Below, in pieces: positions 8,867-17,209 of a DNA stretch of 64,000 bases (position 1 is the stretch's first letter; each line of letters starts with the position of its first letter). The notes under the pieces are model-generated. The model searched no databases. It had not been told where the DNA came from and saw only the letters and a list, made by a program, of their open reading frames with translations. This DNA comes from Antarctobacter albus (GTDB lineage: Bacteria; Pseudomonadota; Alphaproteobacteria; Rhodobacterales; Rhodobacteraceae). The DNA lies in contig NZ_FMZI01000013.1 of NCBI RefSeq assembly GCF_900101505.1, forward strand, positions 58,159 through 122,158, read 5' to 3'. The position numbers were made by a program, and so were the translations under genes.

Positions 8867-9531
8867 TCCGTCACCTCCCGTCGGTATTGCCGCAGGCGGA
8901 CCTGCAGCGCCGCCTCGATGTGATCCCGCATCAGCCGCTCGGCCCCGTCCTCGTCCCGCGCGCGCAAGGCCTGCAGGATCGCCTCGTGTTCGGCCACGGC
9001 CTTTTCGAACCGGGTGTCCTCGGCCAGGGTTGAACGACCGAGGATCAGCAGGGTCTTCTGCACCGCCTCGACCGCGCGGATCAGGAACCGGTTGCGGGCG
9101 GCATTCAGGACAACGCGGTGAAACTGGGCGTTGGCCTCGTAGGCGGCGCCGATCTGGTCGGCGTCGCGCATCTCTTCGTTGATGGTGGCCAGTTCTGCCA
9201 TCTCGACCTCCGAGACGGAGCGCGCGGCAAAGCGCGCCGCCGTACCTTCAAGGACCGCGCGCATGGCGTAAAGCTCTGTGATCTCCGCGTAATCCAGCTG
9301 GCGCACCACCAGTCCGCTGCGCGGGACATGTGTCACCAGGCCATCGGCCTCCAGCCTGTGCACGGCTTCCCGGACCGGGGTCCGAGAGACCCCGTATTTC
9401 GCCGCCAGCTCGGTTTCGATCAGCCTGTCGCCCGGACGGATCGAGCCCTTTCGGATTTCGGCCACGATCCGGCTGTAGGGGTCGGCGGCCTGCCTGGCCT
9501 TGTTGTCCGTATGCTCCATGTGCCTGTCCAT
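8863..9531 (-). CDS. GntR-family (FCD) transcriptional regulator of the tcu operon
   Basis: Cytoplasmic DNA-binding regulator of 222 residues: winged helix (about 20-85, with RLIETELAAKYGVSRTPVREA as its helix-turn-helix) and an all-helical FCD effector domain (about 95-210). FCD domains bind small carboxylates, so tricarballylate or a TCA acid is a reasonable effector. The gene is first in the operon and its stop overlaps the tcuA start. In Salmonella the equivalent gene (tcuR) is LysR-type, so control here has been replaced. A second in-frame ATG at 9519 is also possible as start. Confidence 0.9.
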   Translation of the reverse strand: MDRHMEHTDNKARQAADPYSRIVAEIRKGSIRPGDRLIETELAAKYGVSRTPVREAVHRLEADGLVTHVPRSGLVVRQLDYAEITELYAMRAVLEGTAARFAARSVSEVEMAELATINEEMRDADQIGAAYEANAQFHRVVLNAARNRFLIRAVEAVQKTLLILGRSTLAEDTRFEKAVAEHEAILQALRARDEDGAERLMRDHIEAALQVRLRQYRREVTE

Positions 9532-9545
9532 GATCGTGATGTGCG

Positions 9546-9567
9546 CATATGTATACGCTTGTATCCA
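9546..9567 (-). promoter_or_regulatory. Possible GntR operator upstream of the tcu operon
   Basis: An AT-richer segment with CATATGTATACGCTTGTAT lies 15 bases before the regulator start. GTATAC is palindromic and the GTAT element recurs 5 bases later, a layout often seen for FCD-type GntR operators. This is inference from base composition and symmetry only. Confidence 0.35.
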
Positions 9568-9602
9568 CGCGGGTTCAACCCGCGCCCGGGACTGCCTTGG
9601 CC

Positions 9603-9636
9603 AAAAACAAAAGGGCCCCGGTCGATGCCGGGGCCC
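9603..9636 (-). terminator. Intrinsic terminator of the DMT transporter gene
   Basis: Read on the minus strand, GGGCCCCGG, a six-base loop and CCGGGGCCC form a perfect 9-bp stem followed by TTTTGTTTTTGG. It lies 40 bases after the stop of the transporter gene and just before the tcu operon promoter. Confidence 0.82.
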
Positions 9637-9675
9637 AGGGGATTTAGCACTTTCGGGTCGAGACGTGGGCGGCCC

Positions 9676-10575
9676 TCAGGCTGGTGGTTTCACCCCCGCC
9701 GGGATCGGCGCGACAGCGGGCGCAGCGCTTGGACGATTGGCGCGTTGCCCGGCCCAGACAGAGCCCAGGACGATCACGGCGCCGACCGCCTGCACTGGGG
9801 TCAGGGCCTGTCCCAGCCAGGCCCAGCCCAGGATCACGGCGGTCAGGGGACTCATCAGCGACAGCATCGAGATGGCCCCGGGTTCGATCCGCGCAACGCC
9901 CCGGAACCAGATCACATAGGTTGCGGCGGCCCCGACCAGGCCCAGCCAGGTCAACCCGGCAAGGTTGGTGGCGGTCAGCGGGGGCAGCGGCGGCTCGGCG
10001 ATCAGTGCGAGCGGCAGCAGGATCAGCCCGCCCGCCGTCAGTTGCCAGGCGGTAAAGCTGAGCGCGGAAACAGGCGGCTGCCACTTGCGGCTCAGCACGG
10101 TGCCCGCCGCCATCGAGGCCGCGCCGCCAAGACCTGCGGCCACGCCGACCGGGTCCAGCCGGGCCTCGGGGCCGATCAGCAGCAGGGCCACGCCCAGGAC
10201 CCCCGCCGCCGAAGCGGCGACCGCCCCGGCCCGGATGGGCGTACCCAGCCAGCCCCGTGCCATCAAAATGACAATCATGGTCTGAACAGCGCCCAGCGTC
10301 GCGGCGACTCCGCCGGGAAGACGGTAGGCCGCCACGAAGAGCAGCACCCAGAACAGGGCAAAGTTGAAACTGCCCAGCAAAAAGGTCCGGCCCAGCCAGG
10401 CGCGTGGCGGCAGGCAACGCGTGACTGCCAGCAGAAGCAGACCGGCGGGCAGGGCGCGCAGCGCGGCAAGCGTGACGGGATACCCGTCCGGCAGGGCCTC
10501 GGTCGTGACAAGATAGGTGCTGCCCCAGATCGCCGGGGCAAGCGCGGTCAGGAAAATATCGGTGGTACGTGACAT
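9676..10575 (-). CDS. EamA/DMT family transporter
   Basis: Inner-membrane protein of 299 residues with about ten hydrophobic segments in two EamA repeats, the layout of drug/metabolite exporters such as RhtA and YedA. The N-terminus MSRTTDIFLTALAPAIWGST and the later GAISMLSLMSPLTAVILGWA are typical of the family. An upstream in-frame extension of 126 residues is Arg/Pro-rich, crosses the DUF1127 gene and is rejected; 10575 places the first helix directly at the start. Relatives export amino acids or metabolites; substrate unknown. Confidence 0.87.
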   Translation of the reverse strand: MSRTTDIFLTALAPAIWGSTYLVTTEALPDGYPVTLAALRALPAGLLLLAVTRCLPPRAWLGRTFLLGSFNFALFWVLLFVAAYRLPGGVAATLGAVQTMIVILMARGWLGTPIRAGAVAASAAGVLGVALLLIGPEARLDPVGVAAGLGGAASMAAGTVLSRKWQPPVSALSFTAWQLTAGGLILLPLALIAEPPLPPLTATNLAGLTWLGLVGAAATYVIWFRGVARIEPGAISMLSLMSPLTAVILGWAWLGQALTPVQAVGAVIVLGSVWAGQRANRPSAAPAVAPIPAGVKPPA

Positions 10576-10597
10576 GTTGGGTTTCCTTGTAGGCGGC

Positions 10598-10729
10598 TCA
10601 CCAGGGCCGGTCAAAGGGATGCGGCGGGCGAAACGGGCAGGGCGGCAGCCCGATGTCGCGCAAGAGGTGGGGAGGAAGATCGCGCAACTCCGGCGACCGG
10701 GGATTGCGGCGGAAAAGGTGGAAACGCAT
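10598..10729 (-). CDS. DUF1127 (YjiS-like) micro-protein
   Basis: A 43-residue protein beginning MRFHLFRRN and containing the DUF1127 core LRDLPPHLLRDIGLP. It is preceded by GGGAG at six-base spacing, lies between the DsbA-like gene and the DMT transporter gene on the same strand, and ends at a TGA at 10598. DUF1127 proteins are small, Arg-rich and common in alphaproteobacteria, where some affect phosphate, stress or RNA metabolism; no function can be fixed here. It is too short for most gene callers and easily missed. Confidence 0.75.
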   Translation of the reverse strand: MRFHLFRRNPRSPELRDLPPHLLRDIGLPPCPFRPPHPFDRPW

Positions 10730-10741
10730 GGGCGGCTCCCT

Positions 10742-11380
10742 TCAGGCCATGATCTGCTGCGCGGCGCGGATCTGCGCGGCCAGGTCCTCTGTCGGGCCAT
10801 TGACCAGGCGGGCGCCCGTGTCGCGGATGATGAGCGCGGGGATGCAGCGGACTTGCAGCGTGCGGGCGACCTGGCGGTCGGCCTCGACGGCGCTTGCGGT
10901 GTCGGGGTCGGCGAGGTGCCGGGCGAAACCCGCCGCCTCGAATCCGGCGTCACGCGCGACCTGCAGGACCATTTCGGGATCAGAGATGTCTCGGGCTTCT
11001 GACAGATGGGCGCGTTGCAGGTGGTCGAACATCCGCCAGTGCCCCTCCTGTCCGCCCAGCCGTTCCGCCGCCTTGCATCCCAGCGCGGCGGTCAGGCCGT
11101 GGGGATAGTCGAAAGAGGCGGCGCGCATTGCCTCGATGTCGATCTGTCCGGGTTGGTCGCTGACCTGCTGACAGGCCGTCCAATGGCCCAGGATCGTGTC
11201 CCGCGCCGCCTGTGGCGTGCCCCAGCGAGCGGCCATTTCGGCACGGCTGTCCTGCAGGACAAAGCTGCGGTGCCGGATCGTCAGGTCGAACTCTTCGGCA
11301 ATCGTGCGCATCCGCGACGAGATGTTGAAGCACCAGCAGCAGACGACGTCATGGAAGAAATCGATAGTCAGGGTGGACAT
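10742..11380 (-). CDS. DsbA-family thiol oxidoreductase-like protein
   Basis: Protein of 212 residues with a thioredoxin-like fold carrying a helical insertion. The CxxC redox motif is CCWC in FFHDVVCCWCFN near the N-terminus, and the cis-proline region is seen in VRCIPALIIRD. No signal peptide is present, so it acts in the cytoplasm, like FrnE or 2-hydroxychromene-2-carboxylate isomerase relatives. The start overlaps the wrbA stop (TGATG); a GTG one codon upstream is the alternative. Pairing with the quinone reductase WrbA suggests a joint redox-stress role, which is inference. Confidence 0.8.
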   Translation of the reverse strand: MSTLTIDFFHDVVCCWCFNISSRMRTIAEEFDLTIRHRSFVLQDSRAEMAARWGTPQAARDTILGHWTACQQVSDQPGQIDIEAMRAASFDYPHGLTAALGCKAAERLGGQEGHWRMFDHLQRAHLSEARDISDPEMVLQVARDAGFEAAGFARHLADPDTASAVEADRQVARTLQVRCIPALIIRDTGARLVNGPTEDLAAQIRAAQQIMA

Positions 11381-12003
11381 CACGCGGCCTCCCCTTGCCG
11401 GTCGGCACCGGCCAGGCGCGCGGCGATCCGGGCCACGTGGGCCCCTTGGAACCGCGCCCCGGAGAGGTCGGTTTCCGTGGGCGTGCGCGATCCGTCGGCC
11501 CCGGCGATGGTCCCGGCGCCGTAGGGGGCACCGCCGATGATGTGATCGGCGGTGGTTTGACCGGTAAAGGTATAGGGCATCCCGGCGATCAGCATTCCGA
11601 AGTGCTGCAGCGGGATCTGGAAGGACAGCAATGTCGCCTCGTGGCCGCCGTGCTGCGAGCCGGTGGAGGCAAAGACACCCGCGACCTTGCCGACCAGCGC
11701 ATTGCGCGCCCAGAGGCCGCCCGCCTGGTCCAGAAAGCTCTTCATCTGACCGGCCATCATGCCGAACAGGGTCGGCGTGCCGAACAGGATGGCGTCGTAG
11801 GCCTCAAGGTCGGCGGGCGTGGCCAGGGGTGTGTCATCCTCGACGAACCCGGCCTTGCGTCGGATCTCCTCGGGGACGGTTTCGGGCACCCGGCGCAGGT
11901 CGACATGGCTGCCGGGCACGCTGCGGGCGCCGTCTGCCTCGGCCTGTGCCAGGGCGCGGACATGGCCATAGCTGGAATAGTAGAGAACAAGAACACGGGT
12001 CAT
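11380..12003 (-). CDS. wrbA: NAD(P)H:quinone oxidoreductase WrbA
   Basis: Cytoplasmic FMN-dependent quinone reductase of 207 residues, the usual WrbA length. The flavodoxin-like phosphate-binding loop is VLYYSSYGHVRALAQA at residues 6-21, and FGTPTLFGMMAGQMKSFLDQ and FASTGSQHGGHEATLLSF are WrbA hallmarks around the isoalloxazine ring. The family reduces quinones by two electrons and so prevents semiquinone formation. It is followed directly by the DsbA-like gene. The LysR gene just upstream on the same strand may control the pair. Confidence 0.93.
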   Translation of the reverse strand: MTRVLVLYYSSYGHVRALAQAEADGARSVPGSHVDLRRVPETVPEEIRRKAGFVEDDTPLATPADLEAYDAILFGTPTLFGMMAGQMKSFLDQAGGLWARNALVGKVAGVFASTGSQHGGHEATLLSFQIPLQHFGMLIAGMPYTFTGQTTADHIIGGAPYGAGTIAGADGSRTPTETDLSGARFQGAHVARIAARLAGADRQGEAA

Positions 12004-12110
12004 GGGGATCCTCTTGGGCTTGGAATGGTGATGCCCTCGAAGATCGTGGAAAGCGGGCGCCGGAATAACCGGCCCGCGCGCAAATCATTCTTTACGCTGG
12101 TTGAAGAATG

Positions 12111-12998
12111 TCAGCCCCGCAGCGCCGCGCCCAGGTGGTCGAGAAAGGCCGTTACCCGCGCGTCCATCCCAAGCCGAGAGGCGGTGACCGCGAAAATATC
12201 CGGCGCGGGCAGTTCCCAGTCGGGCAGAATACGTACCAGTTCCCCGTGTGCTTCCGGTGCGTCTGATACGAAATCGGGCAGGGTGCCGATGCCGTGGCCC
12301 GCGATCAGCAGGTCTCGCAGGACCAGGCTGTTGCCGACACGCACCGGCGGGTCCAGGTCGACGGTCCGGGTGCCGCCCGCGCCGTGCAGGGTCCAACTGT
12401 GCAGGTGATTGGCCAGCAGGAAACCTACGACCCGGTGACCTGGGATCTCTTCGGGGGCCTTTGGCGTCCCGGCCCGTTCCAGGTAGGCGGGCGCGGCAAA
12501 GATCCTTTGCCGGATCGTGCCCAGCTTGCGCGCGACAAGGGCGGAATCCGGCATGGCCGAGCGAATGCGGATCGAAACGTCGAACCCGCCCTCGACCATA
12601 TCGACCACGCGGTCGTCCAGCGACAGGGTCAGCTTGAGATCGGGATAGGTGTTCAGGAAATCGGGCAGGAAAGGCGCGATGACCGCTTGCCCGAAAGACG
12701 ACGAGGCATTCACCCTGAGATGCCCGCGCACTGCTCCGGCTCCGTCGCGGATGCGGGTTTCGACACGGGTCACGGCATCCAGGATGCCGCTGGTTTCATC
12801 GTAGTAAAGGCGCCCGGCATCGGTCAGCGACATCGACCGTGTGGTCCGTGTCAGAAGCGTGCTGCCCAGACTTTCCTCCAGCAGCTTGATCTCCCGGCTG
12901 AGCAGCGCGGGTGAGACGCCAAGGTCCTCGGCGGCACGGGCAAAACTGCCGCGCTCGACGATGCGGCGAAAGGCTTGCATGACGGAAAGCTTGTCCAT
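12111..12998 (-). CDS. LysR-type transcriptional regulator
   Basis: Regulator of 295 residues. The N-terminal winged helix includes SFARAAEDLGVSPALLSREI, the linker helix follows, and a periplasmic-binding-like effector domain fills residues 90-290. It resembles the DHCA/CrgA-like subgroup by its N-terminal MDKLSVMQAFRRIVERGSF. It lies 107 bases upstream of wrbA on the same strand and could regulate it. The effector is not apparent. Confidence 0.9.
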   Translation of the reverse strand: MDKLSVMQAFRRIVERGSFARAAEDLGVSPALLSREIKLLEESLGSTLLTRTTRSMSLTDAGRLYYDETSGILDAVTRVETRIRDGAGAVRGHLRVNASSSFGQAVIAPFLPDFLNTYPDLKLTLSLDDRVVDMVEGGFDVSIRIRSAMPDSALVARKLGTIRQRIFAAPAYLERAGTPKAPEEIPGHRVVGFLLANHLHSWTLHGAGGTRTVDLDPPVRVGNSLVLRDLLIAGHGIGTLPDFVSDAPEAHGELVRILPDWELPAPDIFAVTASRLGMDARVTAFLDHLGAALRG

Positions 12999-13043
12999 CG
13001 TGGCGCGCTCCCGCTGTCAGGCGGCCCGCGAAGGCCGTTTGCC

Positions 13044-13385
13044 TCAGCCCTGGCTGCCGACCCGCGAGAAGCTGCAGTTCACGTTGGCGCCGCTCTCGAT
13101 GGTCAAGGTGGTGTAGGAAATTTCTCCGGACACCTGCGCGCCCGCGCTCAGCTTGACGTCGCCGCCCAGGATCTGGCCCTCGAACTTGCCGGTCACGACG
13201 ATCGTGTCGGCGCGCAGCTCTCCGACGGCAGAGCCGCCGGCCTCGATGGTGATTCCATCCGCCCGGATGCGCCCGTCGGCATGGCCGACCAGCTCGAAGT
13301 GGCCCGGGATCGTCAGGTCCCCGACCAGCTTGGCCCCTGCTGCCAGGTGAGAGCGTGCTTTGGTGGCGGAGGTGGTCTGTGACAT
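13044..13385 (-). CDS. Bactofilin (polymer-forming cytoskeletal protein)
   Basis: Small cytoskeletal protein of 113 residues. A central right-handed beta-helix is visible as regularly spaced G/V/I repeats from about residue 18 to 105 (for example LVGDLTIPGHFELVGHADGR and GKFEGQILGGDVKLSAGAQV), flanked by short polar tails, as in bactofilins that polymerise without nucleotide and position cell-wall or envelope enzymes. It stands alone on the minus strand with no peptidase or wall gene beside it. Length is at the short end of the family. Confidence 0.85.
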   Translation of the reverse strand: MSQTTSATKARSHLAAGAKLVGDLTIPGHFELVGHADGRIRADGITIEAGGSAVGELRADTIVVTGKFEGQILGGDVKLSAGAQVSGEISYTTLTIESGANVNCSFSRVGSQG

Positions 13386-13569
13386 GTTTCAACTTTCAAA
13401 GGCTATGATGCATTCGGGCCAAAGCATCGGCGGCCAAGGACCCCTGCCGGGACCATAGTCAGCTTTGCCCGTCCCAGTTAACCAAAAAAAGGCCCGGTGC
13501 AGACCAAAATGAACGGGTGATGATGCGCGGTCGCAGATTCCCGCCGGGGGACCCTTGGCGGCACAGGGG

Positions 13570-14208
13570 TCAGCGGTCCAGTTTCGTGAAACGATAGGTC
13601 AGGGCCGGGCCGCCCGGCTGGCCATAGGCCAGGACGGCTGTGACCATCGCGAAGGGCTCGGCATAGCGCCCGGTGCGTAGCCCTCCGGCGTCCAGCGGCT
13701 CGAACCCGGCATCGCGGATCAACTGGCCCGCCTGTCGTTTCGCCTGTGGATCGTCGCCATAGGTCAGCAGGTGCGGGGCGGGGCCCTGTCCCTTGCGTGC
13801 AAGGACCGGCGCGAAGCTTTCCGACGGTGCCGTGTTGAAACAGCTGACCCAACGGACCTGCGGGCGCATCCGCGCCAGTTCCTCGGCACCAGAGGTGTCG
13901 GGCCCAAGAACAAGGGTCTCGTTGGCCTCGTCCAGCGGCACGCAGCAATTCAGCACCAGCTTGCCCGCCAGATCGCCAGCCTGTGACAGCACATCGTCGA
14001 TGCGCGACCAGTGCACGGACAGCAGGATCGCCTCCGCCTGTTGCACCGCCTGGGACACCGGCGCATGGGCGCCGCCGGTCTCGTCGGCAAGGCGCGCCAG
14101 CTTGTCCGCGCTGCGGGTATGGCGGAACGTCACCGCGTGCCCCGCCCGTGCCCAGACAGGGCCCAATACTGCCCCCATCAGGCCGGATCCCAGAATCGCG
14201 ATCTTTAT
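13570..14208 (-). CDS. NADP-binding F420-reductase-like oxidoreductase with apparent ATA start
   Basis: Rossmann-fold reductase of the NADPH-dependent F420 reductase-like family (NAD-binding PF03807). The dinucleotide motif reads AILGSGLMGAV, which should begin within the first ten residues. The only candidate start in the right place is ATA at 14206-14208, seven bases after a good AGGAG; it would give M-K-I-A-I-L-G-S-G and 212 residues. The next ATG (14178) falls inside the glycine loop and would destroy cofactor binding. Either ATA is used, giving weak expression, or an ATG to ATA mutation has silenced the gene. Its neighbours upstream are all decayed. The rest of the frame is intact. Confidence 0.7.
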   Translation of the reverse strand: MKIAILGSGLMGAVLGPVWARAGHAVTFRHTRSADKLARLADETGGAHAPVSQAVQQAEAILLSVHWSRIDDVLSQAGDLAGKLVLNCCVPLDEANETLVLGPDTSGAEELARMRPQVRWVSCFNTAPSESFAPVLARKGQGPAPHLLTYGDDPQAKRQAGQLIRDAGFEPLDAGGLRTGRYAEPFAMVTAVLAYGQPGGPALTYRFTKLDR

Positions 14209-14225
14209 CTTGTGGCTCCTTGGTT

Positions 14226-14247
14226 GGGCGGGCCTTCAGGCCCGCCC
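14226..14247 (-). terminator. GC hairpin between oxidoreductase and CMD pseudogene
   Basis: GGGCGGGCC, tetraloop TTCA and GGCCCGCCC form a perfect 9-bp stem. It lies just after the stop of the carboxymuconolactone-decarboxylase-like pseudogene on the minus strand, with no following T-run. Confidence 0.4.
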
Positions 14248-14255
14248 GTTGCGGA

Positions 14256-15016
14256 TCAGTCTGCGCGATTTTTGAATACCTCCTTGGCCACCGGCATGGC
14301 CGAGAAGACACGGGGCCAGCCCGCGTAGAAGGCCAGGTGCGCCAGGACGCCCCCTGCCTCTTCCTGCGTCAGCCCGTTGTCCATCGCGCGGTTGAGGTGA
14401 AAGCTCATCTTGTCGGGCTGGCCTGCCGTGATCAGCGCGGCGACGGTCACCATGCTGCGGTCGCGCGGTGCCAGGTCCGGGCGCAGCCAGAGGTCGAGGA
14501 AAAGCAGTTGCTCCGTGTAGTCGACCACGCCCTTGCTGGTTTCGCCATAGGTGCCCTGCACAAAGCTCTGGTGCGCGGCTGCGGCTTCTTCGTTCAGGGG
14601 CAACAGGTCCGGATCGGCGACGGGTACGTCTTCGGCGGCAACGCCCCTGGTCTAGAAAACAGGGGCCAATGCGCGCGCGGCGGCGGTGGCATTGCCCCAG
14701 CCAATGTAAAAGGCAAGATGCGTGATCGTCTAGGACAGTTCCGCCGGGGTCACGCCCGCGTCCAGGGCAAGGGCCGCGAACGCGCCTAGGTCTTCGGTTT
14801 CGTGCCGGGTCATGAGCGCCGCAAACGTCACCAGCGCGCGGTCCCGCTGGCCCAGTTCCTCGCCCGCCCAGACCGTGCCGAACAGGTCGTCGTTGCTGTA
14901 GGCGTTCAGCGCGGGGCGACAAGGCGCACGGCGTCGGGCAGCGTCGTCGCCAGGTCCTGGGCGGTGGCGGCGGTGCTCATCAGCGCAAGGGCAGAGGCGG
15001 CAAGGGTCGTCTTCAT
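14256..15016 (-). pseudogene. Exported carboxymuconolactone decarboxylase-like protein, degraded
   Basis: A signal peptide (MKTTLAASALALMSTAATAQ) starts at 15016 after GGAAGG. The frame then shifts by one base near 14920, where NAYSNDDLFGTVWAGEELGQ continues in another frame. Within that frame two in-frame TAG codons occur, at 14732-14730 (before THLAFYIGWGNATAAARA) and at 14654-14652 (before RGVAAEDVPVADPD). Downstream, a second CMD-like half is open (GETSKGVVDYTEQLLFLDLW ... HLAFYAGWPRVFSAMPVAKE). The encoded fold, two AhpD/CMD-type units behind a leader, is recognisable but three lesions make it a pseudogene. Confidence 0.85.
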
Positions 15017-15120
15017 GGAACAACCTTCCTGTTCAGCGTTACCCCGAACAGGTGGTGCCATTGCCTGCGATCTTAATGCCGCATTGAATCACTGCACTCA
15101 TGACTGCGCCTCATCAATCC

Positions 15121-15866
15121 TCAGGCCTTTTCGCGCAGCGCCTCCAGCACGACCTCGAAGGCCGAGGAAGAGCGCTGGCGGCTGGGATAATAGAGGTGGA
15201 AGCCTGGGAAAGAGGGGCAGAACGCGTCAAGGCAGGTTTGCAGGCCGCCCGCGTTCAGGTGGGGGCGGGCCAGCCGTTCCGGAACCAGCGCCAGACCATG
15301 CCCGTCGCAGGCTGCGCGCAGGACCGAGTTGATCGTGTTGAAGGTCGCCTGGCCGGACACCTTGACCCGGATATCCTTGCCTTCGTCGTCCTCGAACTCC
15401 CAGGCGTAAAGCGCGCCGTGGTTCGACAGCAGCAGGTTGATGCAGGCGTGTTCGGTCAGCTCTCCGGGCTCGTCCGGCAGGCCACGGGCCTTGAAATAGG
15501 GGGCGCGCCGACGCAGATCATGCGCTCATCGGGGCCGATGCGCATCGCGATCATCCCCTCGGCCACCTGGTCGCCATAGCGTACGCCCGCGTCGCAATGC
15601 GCCTGGGCGAGGTCGGTGTATTCGTATTCCATCACCAGTTCGACGTTCACCGACGGGTATTTCTTCAGCACTGGTGACAGTTTCGGCCAGAGGATCGACT
15701 CGATAGCGTATTCTACCGCGACGATGCGCAGGGTGCCCTTGGGCTCGTCCCGGGTTTCGTTGAGCGCCGATTGCGACACGCTCAGCCGTGCGGCGGCGCG
15801 GGTGAAACTGCGCTCTTCCGCGACGGCGGCAAAGGCGATCAGGTCGTTGATTTTCTCGCGGATCAT
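15121..15866 (-). pseudogene. LysR-type regulator, internal deletion plus frameshift
   Basis: The N-terminus (MIREKINDLIAFAAVAEERS) and SFTRAAARLSVSQSALNE match a LysR helix-turn-helix, but the text jumps from SQSALNE directly to TRDEPKGTLRIVAVE, so roughly 45-50 residues of wing and linker are missing. Near 15503 one base is lost: the frame ending GPDERMICVGAP should continue YFKARGLPDEPGELTEHACI, which is found in another frame and stays open to 15121 (GLALVPERLARPHLNAGGL). It is oriented with the other decayed genes and was presumably their regulator. Confidence 0.85.
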
Positions 15867-15955
15867 GAGGGAGTCCGGTGTTTGTGTGTCGAAGATCACG
15901 GGATCTCCCTCATTAGATTCGCACCCTGTTCATGGGGGCGATGGAGAGTGCAGGC

Positions 15956-16973
15956 CTATTTCGACAGCCGGATCATCCGGTCGTCCGAGGCCCCGTCGCG
16001 ACGCGGCGAACGGTTGCTGGTGTTGGCAACGACCTCGTCGCCGACCACGACGACATCGCGGAGACGCCGATCGACCGGGTAGGCGCGCGCCGTGCCGTCC
16101 TCTGGCGTGATCGCAACGATCCCGCCGGCGCGAAGACCGGCCAGCAGCAGGCGTTCCCCGTCCCAGGTCAGGCCCGATGGAGCCCAGGTGTTGCGCCCGG
16201 AATGGACCAGCGGGCCTTGCATTCCCTCGCGGTCTTCGTCGCCCTGGATCACCGGCCAGCCGTAGTTCTGGCCGGCGTCGATCCGGTTGACCTCGTCATG
16301 GCAGGATTGCCCGTGTTCGGCGGCATAAATCTGTCCGTCTGCGCCCCAGGCGAGCCCCTGCGGATTGCGATGTCCCAGCGAATAGACCGGCGAGCCGGGA
16401 AAGGGATTGTTTGCCGGGATTTCTCCATCCGGCGTCAGGCGCAGGATGTTGCCCGCCAGGCTGTCCATGTCCTGCGGGCGCTGGCGGTTCTCTGTCCAGC
16501 CCGTCGTGACATAGAGCATCCCACCGGGCCGAAGGCCACGCGCCCGCCGTTGTACAGCGGATGGCCGGGATATCGTCCAGTAGCACGCGCGTCTCGCGCC
16601 AACTGACGCCGTCGCGCACGACCTCGATCACCCGGTTTGACCGCGCCTCCGGCGTGCCGGTGTGGTGATAGAGAAACGCCCGTCCAGTTTCCTCAAAGTC
16701 CGGACGCAATACCAGCCCCATCAGGCCACCGCCGCGATCGTCCAGGATCGGCGCGCTGGTGATGATAGGCAGGCGGGCAAAGCGTGTCCCGTCGAACAAG
16801 CCCAGCATGCCCGCCTTTTCGGTGATGTAGAATATCCCGCCGTGCGCTTCGATGTCCCAGGGGTAATCGAGCCCCTCCAGCACGGTGTCGGAGACACTGG
16901 CGGCCAGCGGAAACAGCGCGGCCCCGATGAGGCCGCGCAGCAGAGAGCGTGTCTTGTTCGCCATTTTCGGCAT
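15956..16973 (-). pseudogene. PQQ-dependent aldose/sorbosone dehydrogenase-like gene, two frameshifts
   Basis: The N-terminal part (16973 to about 16570) has a hydrophobic leader and beta-propeller sequence (YPWDIEAHGGIFYITEKAGM, GGGLMGLVLRPDF). The C-terminal part (about 16519 to 15956) continues the family with MLYVTTGWTENRQRPQ, SLGHRNPQGLAWGADGQIYA and GPLVHSGRNTWAPSGLTWDG. Between them, PLYNGGRVAFGP sits in the third frame, so two indels lie within some 60 bases around 16520-16580. An intact gene would encode a periplasmic soluble glucose/aldose dehydrogenase of about 340 residues. Confidence 0.85.
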
Positions 16974-16977
16974 CCGT

Positions 16978-17121
16978 CACATGGTCGCCCCAGGGCACGG
17001 CCGCGCCATCGTCAACGCCGTGGCGCGGCTGACCGGGCGGCGGATCCGCAGCCTGCCGCTCGCGAACACGATTTCGCCTGATATTCATGAGGGGGCGGGA
17101 AACCGCCCCTTTCATTCATGA
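16978..17121 (+). pseudogene. Possible C-terminal scrap of a xanthine dehydrogenase-type molybdenum subunit
   Basis: A short plus-strand frame reads PGHGRAIVNAVARLTGRRIR followed by SLPLANT, which resembles the last 30 residues of xanthine/aldehyde dehydrogenase large subunits (pattern ANAV-x(2)-TG-x-R-I-R-x-LPL). No upstream part is present; before it lies the start of the sugar dehydrogenase pseudogene on the other strand. I treat it as a relic, with low certainty because of its length. Confidence 0.35.
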
Positions 17122-17209
17122 GCGCGGCTCATGGCCGACAGGAAAATCATGTGCATTCTTTCCTGCGGGCAAGGCGTTATATCCGGAGCATCGAAAGGGA
17201 GCACGAACA

